Source: an uncultured Robinsoniella sp. (GTDB lineage Bacteria > Bacillota > Clostridia > Lachnospirales > Lachnospiraceae). Taken from it: DNA of 12,840 bases. This document shows, one piece after another, positions 1-7,231 of the stretch (positions are counted from its first letter, which is position 1; each line of letters starts with the position of its first letter). A program made the position numbers and the translations under genes. Where the stretch lies: contig UQCR01000155.1 in assembly GCA_900539655.1 (NCBI GenBank), positions 1-12,840 on the forward strand, given 5' to 3'. The notes under the pieces are model-generated. The model was not told the DNA's origin. It saw nothing but the letters and a program-made list of their open reading frames with translations, and searched no databases.

Positions 1-48
1 TCATGTGTGTTCTTATGCCGTAGCTTTTCACTACGGAACGTGTCACAC
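1..48 (-). mobile_element. 5' end of a probable group II intron (runs off the left edge)
   Basis: On the minus strand the sequence from position 48 downward starts GTGTGACACG, matching the GUGYG 5' consensus of group II introns. It then forms a perfect 6-bp hairpin (CCGTAG/CTACGG, + positions 18-36). Immediately upstream the coupling-protein frame reads ...SSDPFW plus one G. Relatives of this ATPase continue DPFWE, so the lone G is the expected first base of the Glu codon and the coding sequence stops exactly where GTGTG begins. The last residues that could be read through (GVTRSVVKSYG...) do not look like the family. Only 48 bases are visible, so neither the reverse transcriptase nor domain V can be checked. 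A frameshift or recombination junction remains possible. Confidence 0.6.
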
Positions 49-754
49 CCCAGAAGGGATCGCTGCTCTGGGAGTTTTTCGGGGTTGTATTGGCGATCAG
101 GTTTGTAATTAATTTTACGACATCTGATTCCTTCCGGATATACATAAATGGATTATAGCAGTCAGACTCTTCCATGTTCAGCAGATTCAGGACTTTGACA
201 ACATAACCGTGTTTCTGTAAGAATCCCCCGCAGGCTTTTAAAATTTCCCCTTTCGGATCAGTGATTATATAAGAAGAACGGTTAAGCTGTAATAAATTAG
301 GCTTACAAAAGAAGAAACTCTTTCCCGCTCCACTTCCCCCGATGACCAAAGTATTCAAGTTCAGCTTCGTTTTACGCGAATCCATCCTCATACGGACATT
401 TTGGCTTAGTATGCGGTTCTCTGTCTCGTCCTTCTCGGCTAACACCTGATTCACCTGTTTGATATCTGCAAATTTGGCTGTACCATATTCTTTTCCCGGC
501 ATATAGTTTTTCCTGCTGGTCAGATACATGGCAATCGCAATCATATATACGAATTCTGCAAGTAATATCCCCTTAAAAGTTGTATCATTAAAGTAATTTC
601 CAAATGGGCGGGCCATAACCATGTTAAGACGCTCCATAAAGGTATTGATATCAATCCCCTGTTCCCAGATGCCATTAAGAAGATACCCGCCATATGCCGC
701 CAGCACACCACCAAGTACAATCAGCCAGACAGAAGTTTTTTTCTTATTTTCCAT
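49..754 (-). CDS. VirD4/TraG-type type IV coupling protein, N-terminal exon (partial)
   Basis: Membrane ATPase that links the relaxosome to the type IV secretion channel. The 235 visible codons show two hydrophobic segments (about residues 8-25 and 62-79), then a Walker A motif GGSGAGKS at residues 139-146. This is followed by KPNLLQLN, YIITDPKGEI (162-171) and NPFMYI, all typical of the TraG/VirD4 family. The ATG overlaps the stop of the PcfB-like gene by one base (TAATG) and follows a GGAGGAAGG ribosome site, so translation is probably coupled. The protein normally runs to about 550-600 residues; here the frame breaks after DPFW at the putative group II intron. If that intron splices, the remaining exon lies beyond the left edge. 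Walker B is not visible. Confidence 0.9.
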
Positions 755-1968
755 TACCTTCCTCCCCGCTTTTTCAGTTGGCCTGCCATCTGCAGTTTCC
801 GGTTTTCTTCTTTTTTCTTGTGCAGCATGTCTCTGGTTTCCTTTAAGACCGGATCATAACTCTGGCTGTATAGCTCTTCACCGGTGCGTTTTCCAATCAC
901 CTGCCCCTCGTTATTCACCACACTGTATTCCTTATCCTTCTGAAGATTTGTAAATATGGTCCTCTTCTCCTCACTGATATGGGATATGGAATTTTTATCT
1001 ATCCACAGGTACTCATTCTTTTTGAACGGAATCCGTGTGAGAATTCTCTTTTCAGTCTCTTCCACCGCAAGGCTCCTGGCAATAAAAATCTGATGGATAT
1101 TTGGATCGTCTCTGACAGCTTCCTTTGCATGCTGCAGTACCTTCCTCTGGCGGCTATTCATCTCAGACATCTGCTTCTGTGCAGCCTCTGCCTTATGCGG
1201 CTGCTCCATCCCCCGCACAATAGGCTCCATGTCCTCCGCATGCTGCCATTTTCCCTGTTTCTCATACGCAGCAAACTCCTGTTTGTCCATTTTAAAGGCC
1301 ATGCTGCCATCGTCATTGATCTCCAGGATTCCCAGGCTTTCCATATATTTCAGTACAGGCTCTACTTCCGCCCATGGCATATCTATGGCATTACTGATTT
1401 CCCCAACACCCGCCCCTGGTGTCTGTGCCAGATATGTCCCAACTGCCTTAAATCCCCATGGAGAGATGGACTGTTCTTTAGGGGCGCTCTGCTTGTTTGG
1501 GTCCGACATATCCTTCTTGTCTATCCCGTAAGTCTCTTTCAGTTCCTTCTCCTCCCCGTTATCCAGATAATCCTGGATTGATTCAATCTTGCTCCCCTCG
1601 ATGTCCCCCATGATTTGATTCACTCTAGGTGTGGCATCAGAATGAAAAAGGATTTCACTTTTACCATCCGCTTTATTGATATCTGGAAGGAGTGCATAGC
1701 GGATTTTATATTTATCAGCCAGCTTTTTCACCTTATTAATATCAGTCGTATCAAAACGGAAAACCTGCAAATCGCCTCCTGTTTTAAGAAGGTCTTTTAC
1801 GGTTGTCCTTCCGGATAAACGTTCCATCTCCACCAACCTGCCGATGAATTTTCCAATATCCTTAGCCGTATGAAGCCCGCCTCCGACAATTTTCATGAAT
1901 ATCTCAATTCCCTCAAATGACACCCGCAGGATTTGGGTAGCTTCCTGTATTTCTCCTATAGAACTCAC
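754..1968 (-). CDS. PcfB-like (DUF3801) conjugation protein
   Basis: 404 residues. The first 125 or so resemble the PcfB/DUF3801 family: a helical start, then GRTTVKDLLKTGGDLQVFRF (53-72) and a DINKVKKLADKYKIRYALL segment. PcfB-type proteins lie next to the coupling ATPase in Gram-positive conjugative elements and are thought to serve as its accessory adaptor. Here the coupling gene follows with a one-base overlap, which fits. The middle (about 168-235) reads like a winged-helix fold (SPWGFKAVGTYLAQTPGAGV..., then ...YMESLGILEIN). The rest is charged and helical, ending KKRGGR. The chosen GTG start overlaps the upstream stop by four bases (GTGA), but AGGAGG lies right against it, so a slightly later start is possible. 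Family assignment is from recognisable motifs, not a search. Confidence 0.75.
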   Translation of the reverse strand: MSSIGEIQEATQILRVSFEGIEIFMKIVGGGLHTAKDIGKFIGRLVEMERLSGRTTVKDLLKTGGDLQVFRFDTTDINKVKKLADKYKIRYALLPDINKADGKSEILFHSDATPRVNQIMGDIEGSKIESIQDYLDNGEEKELKETYGIDKKDMSDPNKQSAPKEQSISPWGFKAVGTYLAQTPGAGVGEISNAIDMPWAEVEPVLKYMESLGILEINDDGSMAFKMDKQEFAAYEKQGKWQHAEDMEPIVRGMEQPHKAEAAQKQMSEMNSRQRKVLQHAKEAVRDDPNIHQIFIARSLAVEETEKRILTRIPFKKNEYLWIDKNSISHISEEKRTIFTNLQKDKEYSVVNNEGQVIGKRTGEELYSQSYDPVLKETRDMLHKKKEENRKLQMAGQLKKRGGR

Positions 1969-2414
1969 CTCCTAACTGCTTCATTCTCTTTTTTCTTTTC
2001 ATCTTCGCGTTTCCGCAGCTCCTCCAGCATCCGGTCCAGTTCATAGTCCACATTCTTATCCTGCAGGATTTTCACAAGTAACTGATTTGCTATTTCCTGA
2101 TTGATATTTGCCACTTCTAACTGTATGATATACTCTTTGATTCTCTCCTGCAGTTCGCTCCCGCCCCGGATGGCATACTGCTCTATAATCCCAGCCTCCA
2201 GGTTCCCCTGGGATTTTTCCTTTTCCCTGACCGCAGCGATATGAATGACCGCATCATGCACACAGTCTAAGTCCTGCTGATGGAACGCATAACCTAAAAG
2301 TATCCTTTTATCCTCCTGGGTAAATACAAAGTCCTGCTTTTCCATTAAATCCATCATTTGGTAGCACTCCCGGACCATTCTGATATTTAATGACACCACA
2401 CCAGCCTCACGCAT
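1965..2414 (-). CDS. Small transfer-operon protein of unknown function
   Basis: I do not recognise this 149-residue protein. I chose the ATG at 2414 (MREAGVVSLN...) because AAAGGAGA lies at a proper distance upstream; an in-frame earlier ATG at 2453 has no such site and would overlap the previous gene by 47 bases. It is largely helical, with short charged segments and a strongly charged C-terminus (LEELRKREDEKKKENEAVRR). The start overlaps the end of the upstream gene by eight bases and the end overlaps the PcfB-like gene by four, so it belongs to one coupled transfer operon. There is no signal peptide or membrane segment. The terminal RR is encoded by the AGGAGG that also serves the next gene, so its ending may be set by the ribosome site. 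Confidence 0.75.
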   Translation of the reverse strand: MREAGVVSLNIRMVRECYQMMDLMEKQDFVFTQEDKRILLGYAFHQQDLDCVHDAVIHIAAVREKEKSQGNLEAGIIEQYAIRGGSELQERIKEYIIQLEVANINQEIANQLLVKILQDKNVDYELDRMLEELRKREDEKKKENEAVRR

Positions 2415-3378
2415 CTGTATGTCTCCTTTCCCGTACCAGCAGCATAATCTCACGCATTTTCCGCATTTTATCAGCAGTCAATTCCTTTTTGATAATCCGC
2501 TTTACTTCATCATCGGCCAATCCTGAATCAAAGGCAGACCTGACTTCTTCAAGTTGTTCTGACGATAATCCTTCCGCAGCGATTTTATCCAGAATATCCG
2601 ATGTCTTCTGCGGGAACAGCTTCTCAAGGATAGTTTTTTTTGTCTGCGGCGGCTGCGGTCTCCAATAAGATGGAGGAACGGTAGGTGCAGTTACCTTCTC
2701 TGTCTTTCCCTCAACCACTTCGGCATTTGACCGTGTTCTTGCCGCTGTAAGTTCCTCCTCCAGCTTCTTTATCTGTGTTTCCTGCACCGCAGCTTCTTCC
2801 TGCAGTTTTTTGATCAAACTGTCTTTATCTTTTAGGTTCTCATATAAATCCTTAATCTCCTGGTTTTTCTCGTCCAGGACGTGTTCTTTCACCAGTGTTG
2901 AGAGCACCTCAAACTTCTCGTTATTCTCTTTAAACTGCTGCAGAGATGTCTCCATCATTTTTATCAGGTTTTCTGTATACTCCTTAAACGCCGCGCCTTC
3001 TGCGGAATTACCAGCATTCTTTTTGGCCTCAATCAATTGTGTCCTCATTTTTTTCATCCGGCTCGCCGGCAGATCCGGTGTCGCATAGGACATGATTTCT
3101 TCCTTCGTAAGCCCAGAGACGGAACCAGAAACAATTTCCGGTATCTGGTACTGGTCAAATGTGCCCTGACAGCACAAATCAACCAGTTCCCCGTCTACAT
3201 CTTCAAGCATTGCAAAAACGGTCTGACGCATCTGCTCCGCATTAAGCTTTGGGATTGCAACCCGCCGCACGTCTTTAATGCCCAGCCCGTATTGGAAAGC
3301 CATCTGTATTACTTCAATCTGGTCCGCCCCCAGCTTTTTACGGCACTCTTCTAAATATTTCTGTTCTTCTATTGTCAT
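2407..3378 (-). CDS. Coiled-coil protein with three copies of a GL-type helical repeat
   Basis: 323 residues from the ATG at 3378, which follows GCAGGAGGCAGAT; an upstream TTG (3411) would add 11 residues without a ribosome site. Three related segments are visible: 16-53 (QIEVIQMAFQYGLGIKDV...AIPKLNAEQMRQT), 74-113 (IPEIVSGSVSGLTKEEI...ATPDLPASRMKKMRT) and 271-310 (QLEEVRSAFDSGLADDEV...KKELTADKMRKMRE). The pattern is roughly I..A...GL....V..A.P.L.A..MR.MR. As I recall, tandem copies of similar repeats occur in many Firmicutes mobile-element proteins of unknown function. Between copies two and three lie a charged coiled coil (about 140-215) and a proline-rich linker (231-246). The protein is probably cytoplasmic. 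Within the mob/transfer operon a scaffold role is plausible but unproven. It is one of the few proteins here that does not end in arginine. Confidence 0.78.
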   Translation of the reverse strand: MTIEEQKYLEECRKKLGADQIEVIQMAFQYGLGIKDVRRVAIPKLNAEQMRQTVFAMLEDVDGELVDLCCQGTFDQYQIPEIVSGSVSGLTKEEIMSYATPDLPASRMKKMRTQLIEAKKNAGNSAEGAAFKEYTENLIKMMETSLQQFKENNEKFEVLSTLVKEHVLDEKNQEIKDLYENLKDKDSLIKKLQEEAAVQETQIKKLEEELTAARTRSNAEVVEGKTEKVTAPTVPPSYWRPQPPQTKKTILEKLFPQKTSDILDKIAAEGLSSEQLEEVRSAFDSGLADDEVKRIIKKELTADKMRKMREIMLLVRERRHTDA

Positions 3379-3434
3379 ATCTGCCTCCTGCAATAAAAAA
3401 AGACAATCCAATCGGCTGCCTCTCGATTCATTTC

Positions 3435-3842
3435 TTATCTTACTTTTGGGGAATTTGCTTTATTTTTCTGTTTTTCCGCCTTACCTTCCTGCCAATCCTG
3501 GGATACTGGTTCAAACTCGCTTTTTCCATGTTCCTCAAGCCATCCCCTAATATCGTCAATCGGTGTTACAATAATTTTTTTCATGAAATCATTCGCAGCT
3601 ATGGCCTGATATCCTGCACCCTGGTTCAAGATAATCATTTTTTCTGCATATTCCGAAATCTTACTATACTGGGTGTGGCTTTCCAGCAATTTGATTTTTT
3701 CACGAAAAGACGCAATGAATAGCTTATATGGCATGGATAGGCATGTAATGCCTCGCTCCTCTGCAAATTTTAGTGCGTCTGTATAACTTTTTTGTTCTGA
3801 TTCAGTCACTTTCCCATCATTGTCGAAAAATTGATACTTCAA
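3435..3842 (-). CDS. Unknown transfer-operon protein (TTG start)
   Basis: 135 residues from a TTG at 3842, giving MKYQFFDNDGKVTESEQ.... The start is decided by AGGAGG at 3849-3854, six bases upstream; the earlier in-frame TTG at 3863 would place that ribosome site inside the coding region. The N-terminal segment looks like a small beta-rich unit, followed by helical stretches (YTDALKFAEERGI, SFREKIKLLES) and a basic tail ending KNKANSPKVR. No family is recognised. It lies between the gene at 3872-4438, with a 29-base gap, and the repeat/coiled-coil gene. The 56 bases after its stop contain only a weak 5-bp stem before a run of T, too poor to call a terminator. Confidence 0.72.
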   Translation of the reverse strand: MKYQFFDNDGKVTESEQKSYTDALKFAEERGITCLSMPYKLFIASFREKIKLLESHTQYSKISEYAEKMIILNQGAGYQAIAANDFMKKIIVTPIDDIRGWLEEHGKSEFEPVSQDWQEGKAEKQKNKANSPKVR

Positions 3843-3871
3843 ATTATTCCTCCTATATATCAAGCAATCCC

Positions 3872-4438
3872 CTACCGTACCTTTCCTGATCGGGCCGGAA
3901 CCTTATCCGTTATATTCTCTAAAGAAGAAATAAGAGCCATAATTTTTTCACTGTGAACTTTTTCCAAAACAGTCTCTAAATAGTCTATGATGTCCTGGCG
4001 CTTTTCCCGGTCTCCAATATCCCTGTAGATACGTCTTACCGGATCGGACTGGTTGTCCCCGGCTCTCATGTATCCTGCATCAAGATAATGGATAAAGTCT
4101 GTTTCCTTCATCACTTCGTTCAGTTCCCATGCCACTTCCGCCATTTCTTCCTTCTTATCTGCTTTCCTGACAGCTCCGACCTCATCTAATTTATCTGCCA
4201 GACTCACGCCCTGCTTTCTGTCCTGGTCTGGTAAGAGCGAAGAACGGTACATCAAAAAGCAGGTTAGATGGTCCCTCAATCTATGATTGTCTAAGACCGC
4301 TCTAATCCCAGGTATTTTCCCCCCTGCTGGTACTAAATCACGGAAGCTCTCAATATATGCGTCTCCCAGCTTACATTCCAAAAGATATTTTTTTATTTCA
4401 GAAGCCAGTTTTTCCAGTTTATCCTGCTCATAGATCAC
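3872..4438 (-). CDS. Unknown protein related to the N-terminal half of the 9087-10139 protein
   Basis: 188 residues from a GTG that overlaps the relaxase stop by 11 bases; GAGGAGGAG lies just upstream inside the relaxase C-terminus. No named family is recognised, but it matches the first half of the accessory protein at 9087-10139. The N-terminus MIYEQDKLEKLASEIKKYLL resembles MRYEPEEFERLKDYVDEFM, followed by LGD in both. Residues around 126-150 (SDPVRRIYRDIGDREKR) resemble SDVVRRTYQEIKNPEKR. It therefore looks like a stand-alone version of that domain placed directly after the relaxase, which suggests the family has a link to transfer. The tail ends VPARSGKVR. It is probably soluble and helical. 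Confidence 0.75.
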   Translation of the reverse strand: MIYEQDKLEKLASEIKKYLLECKLGDAYIESFRDLVPAGGKIPGIRAVLDNHRLRDHLTCFLMYRSSLLPDQDRKQGVSLADKLDEVGAVRKADKKEEMAEVAWELNEVMKETDFIHYLDAGYMRAGDNQSDPVRRIYRDIGDREKRQDIIDYLETVLEKVHSEKIMALISSLENITDKVPARSGKVR

Positions 4439-5882
4439 GACTTTCTCCTCCTCTTTCCCTGCTTTTCTGCTTGTCTCTGCTCTGCATTCTCTCCTTTTGC
4501 TCCTGCATGATTTTCTTCCCTATCCTCTGCTGTCGTCTTACCTCCGCAAGAACCTCATTGAGCCGGCGATTTTTCTCCTGGAAATTCAGGTACAACCGCT
4601 CTGCTGATTCAAACGTGTACCCCATATCCAACAACTGCGTTTTTAGCTGCTCTGCCTGCAGGTATTCTCCCTTAAATTCCTGATACCCCTCCTCATATAA
4701 AGAAACCTCAACCTTCAGTTCCTGGAGCTTTTCCCAAAGCTCAAATATCTCTGTATTGGCTTCACGGTTCTCTTTTTGGTTCTTTTTCTCCTGCCTAAGC
4801 GATTTTGCCTGTTCAGCCAATGCTTTCCTGATATTTTCCAAGTCCTTGTCTGTATGTATCTGATAAGCCGAAATGAAATTATATTTCTCCTGTATCTCAT
4901 GAAGTTTCCGGATATCTTCTTTATATTTCCAAGCATCGGAATAAGGCTGTTTTTTTAGGACGCCCAGCCGGTATAACTTTGTAAAATACATCTTCTGGTA
5001 TCCAGTCAATGGGGACTTTCTTCTGGGAATATAACCAGTCACTTTTTTGACTCTGGGCGGCAGTTCCAATACTGGCTCCGGCAGTTCCTTTTCTCTTGCA
5101 GATATGGGGATACTTAGCCGTTCCCGTAATTTTTCTTCTGTGTAATCGCCGCCCAGGGTATCCAGCCTGCGTCCCTTATCCATACCTGGCGGCTTTAACA
5201 GAATATGCGCTCCCTGTTTTATCTCATATCCCCGTTCCTCCACTCCAATAAGGAACTCATCCCAGTTTTCCGCCTCGGCCGCCACCTGGTCGATGTCACG
5301 GCGGATCATATCATTCCAACTAAATTTACCATCTTTACCCTGGTCCCAGATGCGTTCCTTTTTTTTCTTTCTGTTCTGACGTACTTTATCCATGTCCAGC
5401 GTTGCCATATGGTACTCTTCACAGATTTTGTTGACAAGCGGCTGTATGATTTTGTCCCAATCACCATTTCGGTAATCATATTTCTTCCCTTCTCCAATAC
5501 AGCGGACACTATTAAATGCAATATGGCCGTGGATATGATCGGTATCATCATGAAGCGCATAGACTGCCTCAAACTCTTTTCCAAGGTACTCCTCTACAAA
5601 TTTCCCTATAATCTTCATGGCAACATCTTTATCAACGGTATCTGCCGCCTCTTCAAATGAGATAATGATATGGTATCCCTGGCGTCCCCCCATCTTATCG
5701 TACCTTCGCTTAGTGTTCAGCATTTGTTTCAGTGCAGTCTCCGGCAGACAGTTATGGCCTGAAACATACAACCCATTTTCAGTTTTGCTGTCCTTCGTAA
5801 TATAATTAATCGTATTTGCGAGATGCTTTGCCTGAAATCCCGATTTTGCACATCCCATATGCAGAATTTTACTGATAGCCAT
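4428..5882 (-). CDS. MOBP-type relaxase (relaxase/mobilisation nuclease)
   Basis: Nicks one strand at oriT and stays covalently bound to the 5' end during transfer. The nuclease domain occupies about residues 1-170. It has a candidate catalytic Tyr27 in TINYITK, a GYHIIISFEE segment (69-78) and the metal-binding histidine motif HDDTDHIHGHIAFNS (111-125), as in Pfam Relaxase (PF03432) proteins. The region from about 340 to the end is a long charged coiled coil with many Lys/Glu/Gln, finishing SRERGGESRDL. At 484 residues it is typical of Firmicutes MobC-partnered relaxases. The ATG lies two bases after the mobC stop, so the two are probably coupled. The downstream GTG gene overlaps its end. 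The protein is complete, with no missing motif seen. Confidence 0.93.
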   Translation of the reverse strand: MAISKILHMGCAKSGFQAKHLANTINYITKDSKTENGLYVSGHNCLPETALKQMLNTKRRYDKMGGRQGYHIIISFEEAADTVDKDVAMKIIGKFVEEYLGKEFEAVYALHDDTDHIHGHIAFNSVRCIGEGKKYDYRNGDWDKIIQPLVNKICEEYHMATLDMDKVRQNRKKKKERIWDQGKDGKFSWNDMIRRDIDQVAAEAENWDEFLIGVEERGYEIKQGAHILLKPPGMDKGRRLDTLGGDYTEEKLRERLSIPISAREKELPEPVLELPPRVKKVTGYIPRRKSPLTGYQKMYFTKLYRLGVLKKQPYSDAWKYKEDIRKLHEIQEKYNFISAYQIHTDKDLENIRKALAEQAKSLRQEKKNQKENREANTEIFELWEKLQELKVEVSLYEEGYQEFKGEYLQAEQLKTQLLDMGYTFESAERLYLNFQEKNRRLNEVLAEVRRQQRIGKKIMQEQKERMQSRDKQKSRERGGESRDL

Positions 5883-5884
5883 AC

Positions 5885-6208
5885 TTAATTACCCGCTATG
5901 TCCAAATGGCTGACTACCTGCATGACTGCCTCCTTGATCTGCTTCATATAAACATACAGACGTTTTTTATCGGATTCATGGTATAAGCCGCTGTTGTTGT
6001 TTTTGACAATTTGGTTGATGTTTATCCCGATATGGTTTATCTCATTCGTGAGATTCTGTAATGCTTCCAGAAGTTCCGGATAATCTCTGGGGCGGTTGGT
6101 TATCAGCATCCTCAGATACTGCGAATCGGATAGCCCTCTCTCTTTTGCCTTCCTGTTCAGCTCCTCCAATTCCTCGCATGACAGCCGAATTTCTTTCCGG
6201 CAGTTCAT
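5885..6208 (-). CDS. mobC: MobC-family mobilisation (relaxosome accessory) protein
   Basis: 107 residues. The N-terminal 40 or so (RKEIRLSCEELEELNRKAKERGLSDSQYLRML) have the pattern of a ribbon-helix-helix DNA-binding unit. The middle carries NEINHIGININQIVKNNN, the hallmark of the bacterial MobC family (Pfam MobC). Such proteins bind oriT and help the relaxase open and nick the DNA. It sits immediately upstream of the relaxase, the standard order. The ATG at 6208 has only a weak ribosome site (GAGAAG), and an in-frame TAG not far upstream rules out a much longer form. A terminator-like hairpin lies 60 bases upstream, so it may be the first gene of its own unit or be reached by read-through. 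Confidence 0.9.
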   Translation of the reverse strand: MNCRKEIRLSCEELEELNRKAKERGLSDSQYLRMLITNRPRDYPELLEALQNLTNEINHIGININQIVKNNNSGLYHESDKKRLYVYMKQIKEAVMQVVSHLDIAGN

Positions 6209-6258
6209 CTTTTTTACGCTTCTCAGTCTCTACTCACATCCTTTCATCGAATAAACAG

Positions 6259-6302
6259 CAAAAGAAAAGGAAGGAACCACAGCAATCAGCTATATTCCTT
6301 CC
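6259..6302 (-). terminator. Terminator-like hairpin between accessory genes and mobC
   Basis: On the minus strand GGAAGGAA (6302-6295) pairs perfectly with TTCCTTCC (6276-6269) around an 18-base loop, followed directly by TTTTCTTTT (6267-6259). This is the layout of a rho-independent terminator for the accessory genes upstream. The loop is long and the stem is only 8 bp, so it may be leaky and act as a step-down rather than a full stop before mobC. No convincing promoter is visible in the 50 bases between it and mobC. Confidence 0.55.
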
Positions 6303-6320
6303 CTCTTGATACTTTACTTA

Positions 6321-6761
6321 TCATCTTACTGATCTCCGCCCAGCCGTGATATCCACGGGAGGCAGGATTTCCTGTATCTTTCCACGCAGCTCCTTTTGAT
6401 AATAGGTCCTCTGGAAAGCGGCATTTAGTATTTTCTCGTCCGCTTTCAATCCTTCCAGGGTTTTATGAAGAATTTGCCATTCAGAGTGTCTGCTTAACTT
6501 AAAATAGTCCCTGGTATCAGATATCATCTTGTAGTTCTGCTCACACGCAGCATCAATCACCTGGTCAATATCCGTCTCCAAAGAATCACCAGATTCCATG
6601 TCCACCTTATACAATTGTCCGTGGCCGTCTGTTTCTAATGTATAGCCACTTTTAGTTGTATACCCCACTACCTGTTCAGCCTCCGCGCGGGTAAGTGGAA
6701 AAAGTATATCAAACTCGTCAAGATATTCCATTAATTTTCCAGATGTTTCAATTCGTCCCAA
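6321..6761 (-). CDS. Accessory protein, tandem paralog 2 of 2 (unknown function)
   Basis: 146 residues, unknown family, clearly related to the next gene upstream (6792-7208). The TTG start at 6761 is supported by GGGG six bases upstream and by the alignment, since MGRIETSGKLMEYLDEFDILFPL lines up end to end with the paralog's MKQLNTATELLAYLDDFSIPFSL. Shared positions continue through GQLYKVDMESG / GQLYWVDLEGE, QVIDAACEQNYKMISDTRD / EVTFLACEWNNEFILDSRQ and GLKADEKILNAAFQRT / QLKKDERLLDDIYEQT. The two halves suggest a small beta-containing N-domain and a helical C-domain. No catalytic motif, signal peptide or membrane segment is seen. The tail ends ITAGRRSVR. The gene lies just before the terminator-like hairpin, as the last of the accessory block. 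Confidence 0.72.
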   Translation of the reverse strand: MGRIETSGKLMEYLDEFDILFPLTRAEAEQVVGYTTKSGYTLETDGHGQLYKVDMESGDSLETDIDQVIDAACEQNYKMISDTRDYFKLSRHSEWQILHKTLEGLKADEKILNAAFQRTYYQKELRGKIQEILPPVDITAGRRSVR

Positions 6762-6791
6762 ATCATCCCCTTCTTTCCATAATTCATTCTA

Positions 6792-7208
6792 TCAGCGGGA
6801 ATTTTTCTTCGCCGGTGTCGCTTTTTGATTTACCTGTTTCCATAAGGAGGTCTGTTCATATATATCGTCTAACAGCCTCTCATCTTTTTTTAGCTGTTTT
6901 ATCCTGTCTATGATTTCCCTCTCTTCACTGCTTCCAGCTTTCTCTTCCAGTCTCTGTCTGGAATCTAAGATGAATTCATTGTTCCATTCACAGGCAAGGA
7001 ATGTAACCTCGTCCATGGTGATTTCTTCTATTTGTTCTCCCTCTAAATCCACCCAATAGAGCTGCCCTTTTTCATCTACGTGTAGCCCATAGGCACTTCC
7101 CTCCATATAGTCCAACAGAACCTGGGCATGTTCCTCATTCAGTGAAAATGGTATAGAAAAGTCATCGAGATAGGCCAGCAGTTCCGTGGCCGTATTCAAT
7201 TGTTTCAA
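6792..7208 (-). CDS. Accessory protein, tandem paralog 1 of 2 (unknown function)
   Basis: 138 residues from a TTG at 7208, fixed by AGGAGG at 7215-7220 six bases upstream. The paralog next door (6321-6761, 30-base gap) aligns along almost the whole length, so the pair arose by tandem duplication and has since diverged strongly. The acidic stretch VDLEGEQIEEITMDEV follows GQLYW; the second half is charged and helical. A short perfect inverted repeat (CCGGTA/TACCGG, 7224-7238) spans the end of the preceding gene and the region just before the ribosome site, and could tune its access. The tail is basic, ATPAKKNSR. No function can be assigned; acidic N-domain mimicry of DNA is only a thought. Confidence 0.72.
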   Translation of the reverse strand: MKQLNTATELLAYLDDFSIPFSLNEEHAQVLLDYMEGSAYGLHVDEKGQLYWVDLEGEQIEEITMDEVTFLACEWNNEFILDSRQRLEEKAGSSEEREIIDRIKQLKKDERLLDDIYEQTSLWKQVNQKATPAKKNSR

Positions 7209-7231
7209 ATAATGCCTCCTTGCCCGGTATC

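Noticed and set aside
621..953. Plus-strand ORFs across the window, such as this one and those at 979-1581, 5205-5660 and 8015-8247
   Set aside because: They are antisense to well-supported minus-strand genes, have poor starts and look like reverse-complement shadows.
3379..3434. Terminator after the 3435-3842 gene
   Set aside because: Only a 5-bp AATCG/CGATT stem lies before the T-run, and the next gene's ribosome site follows at once, so it is too weak to call.
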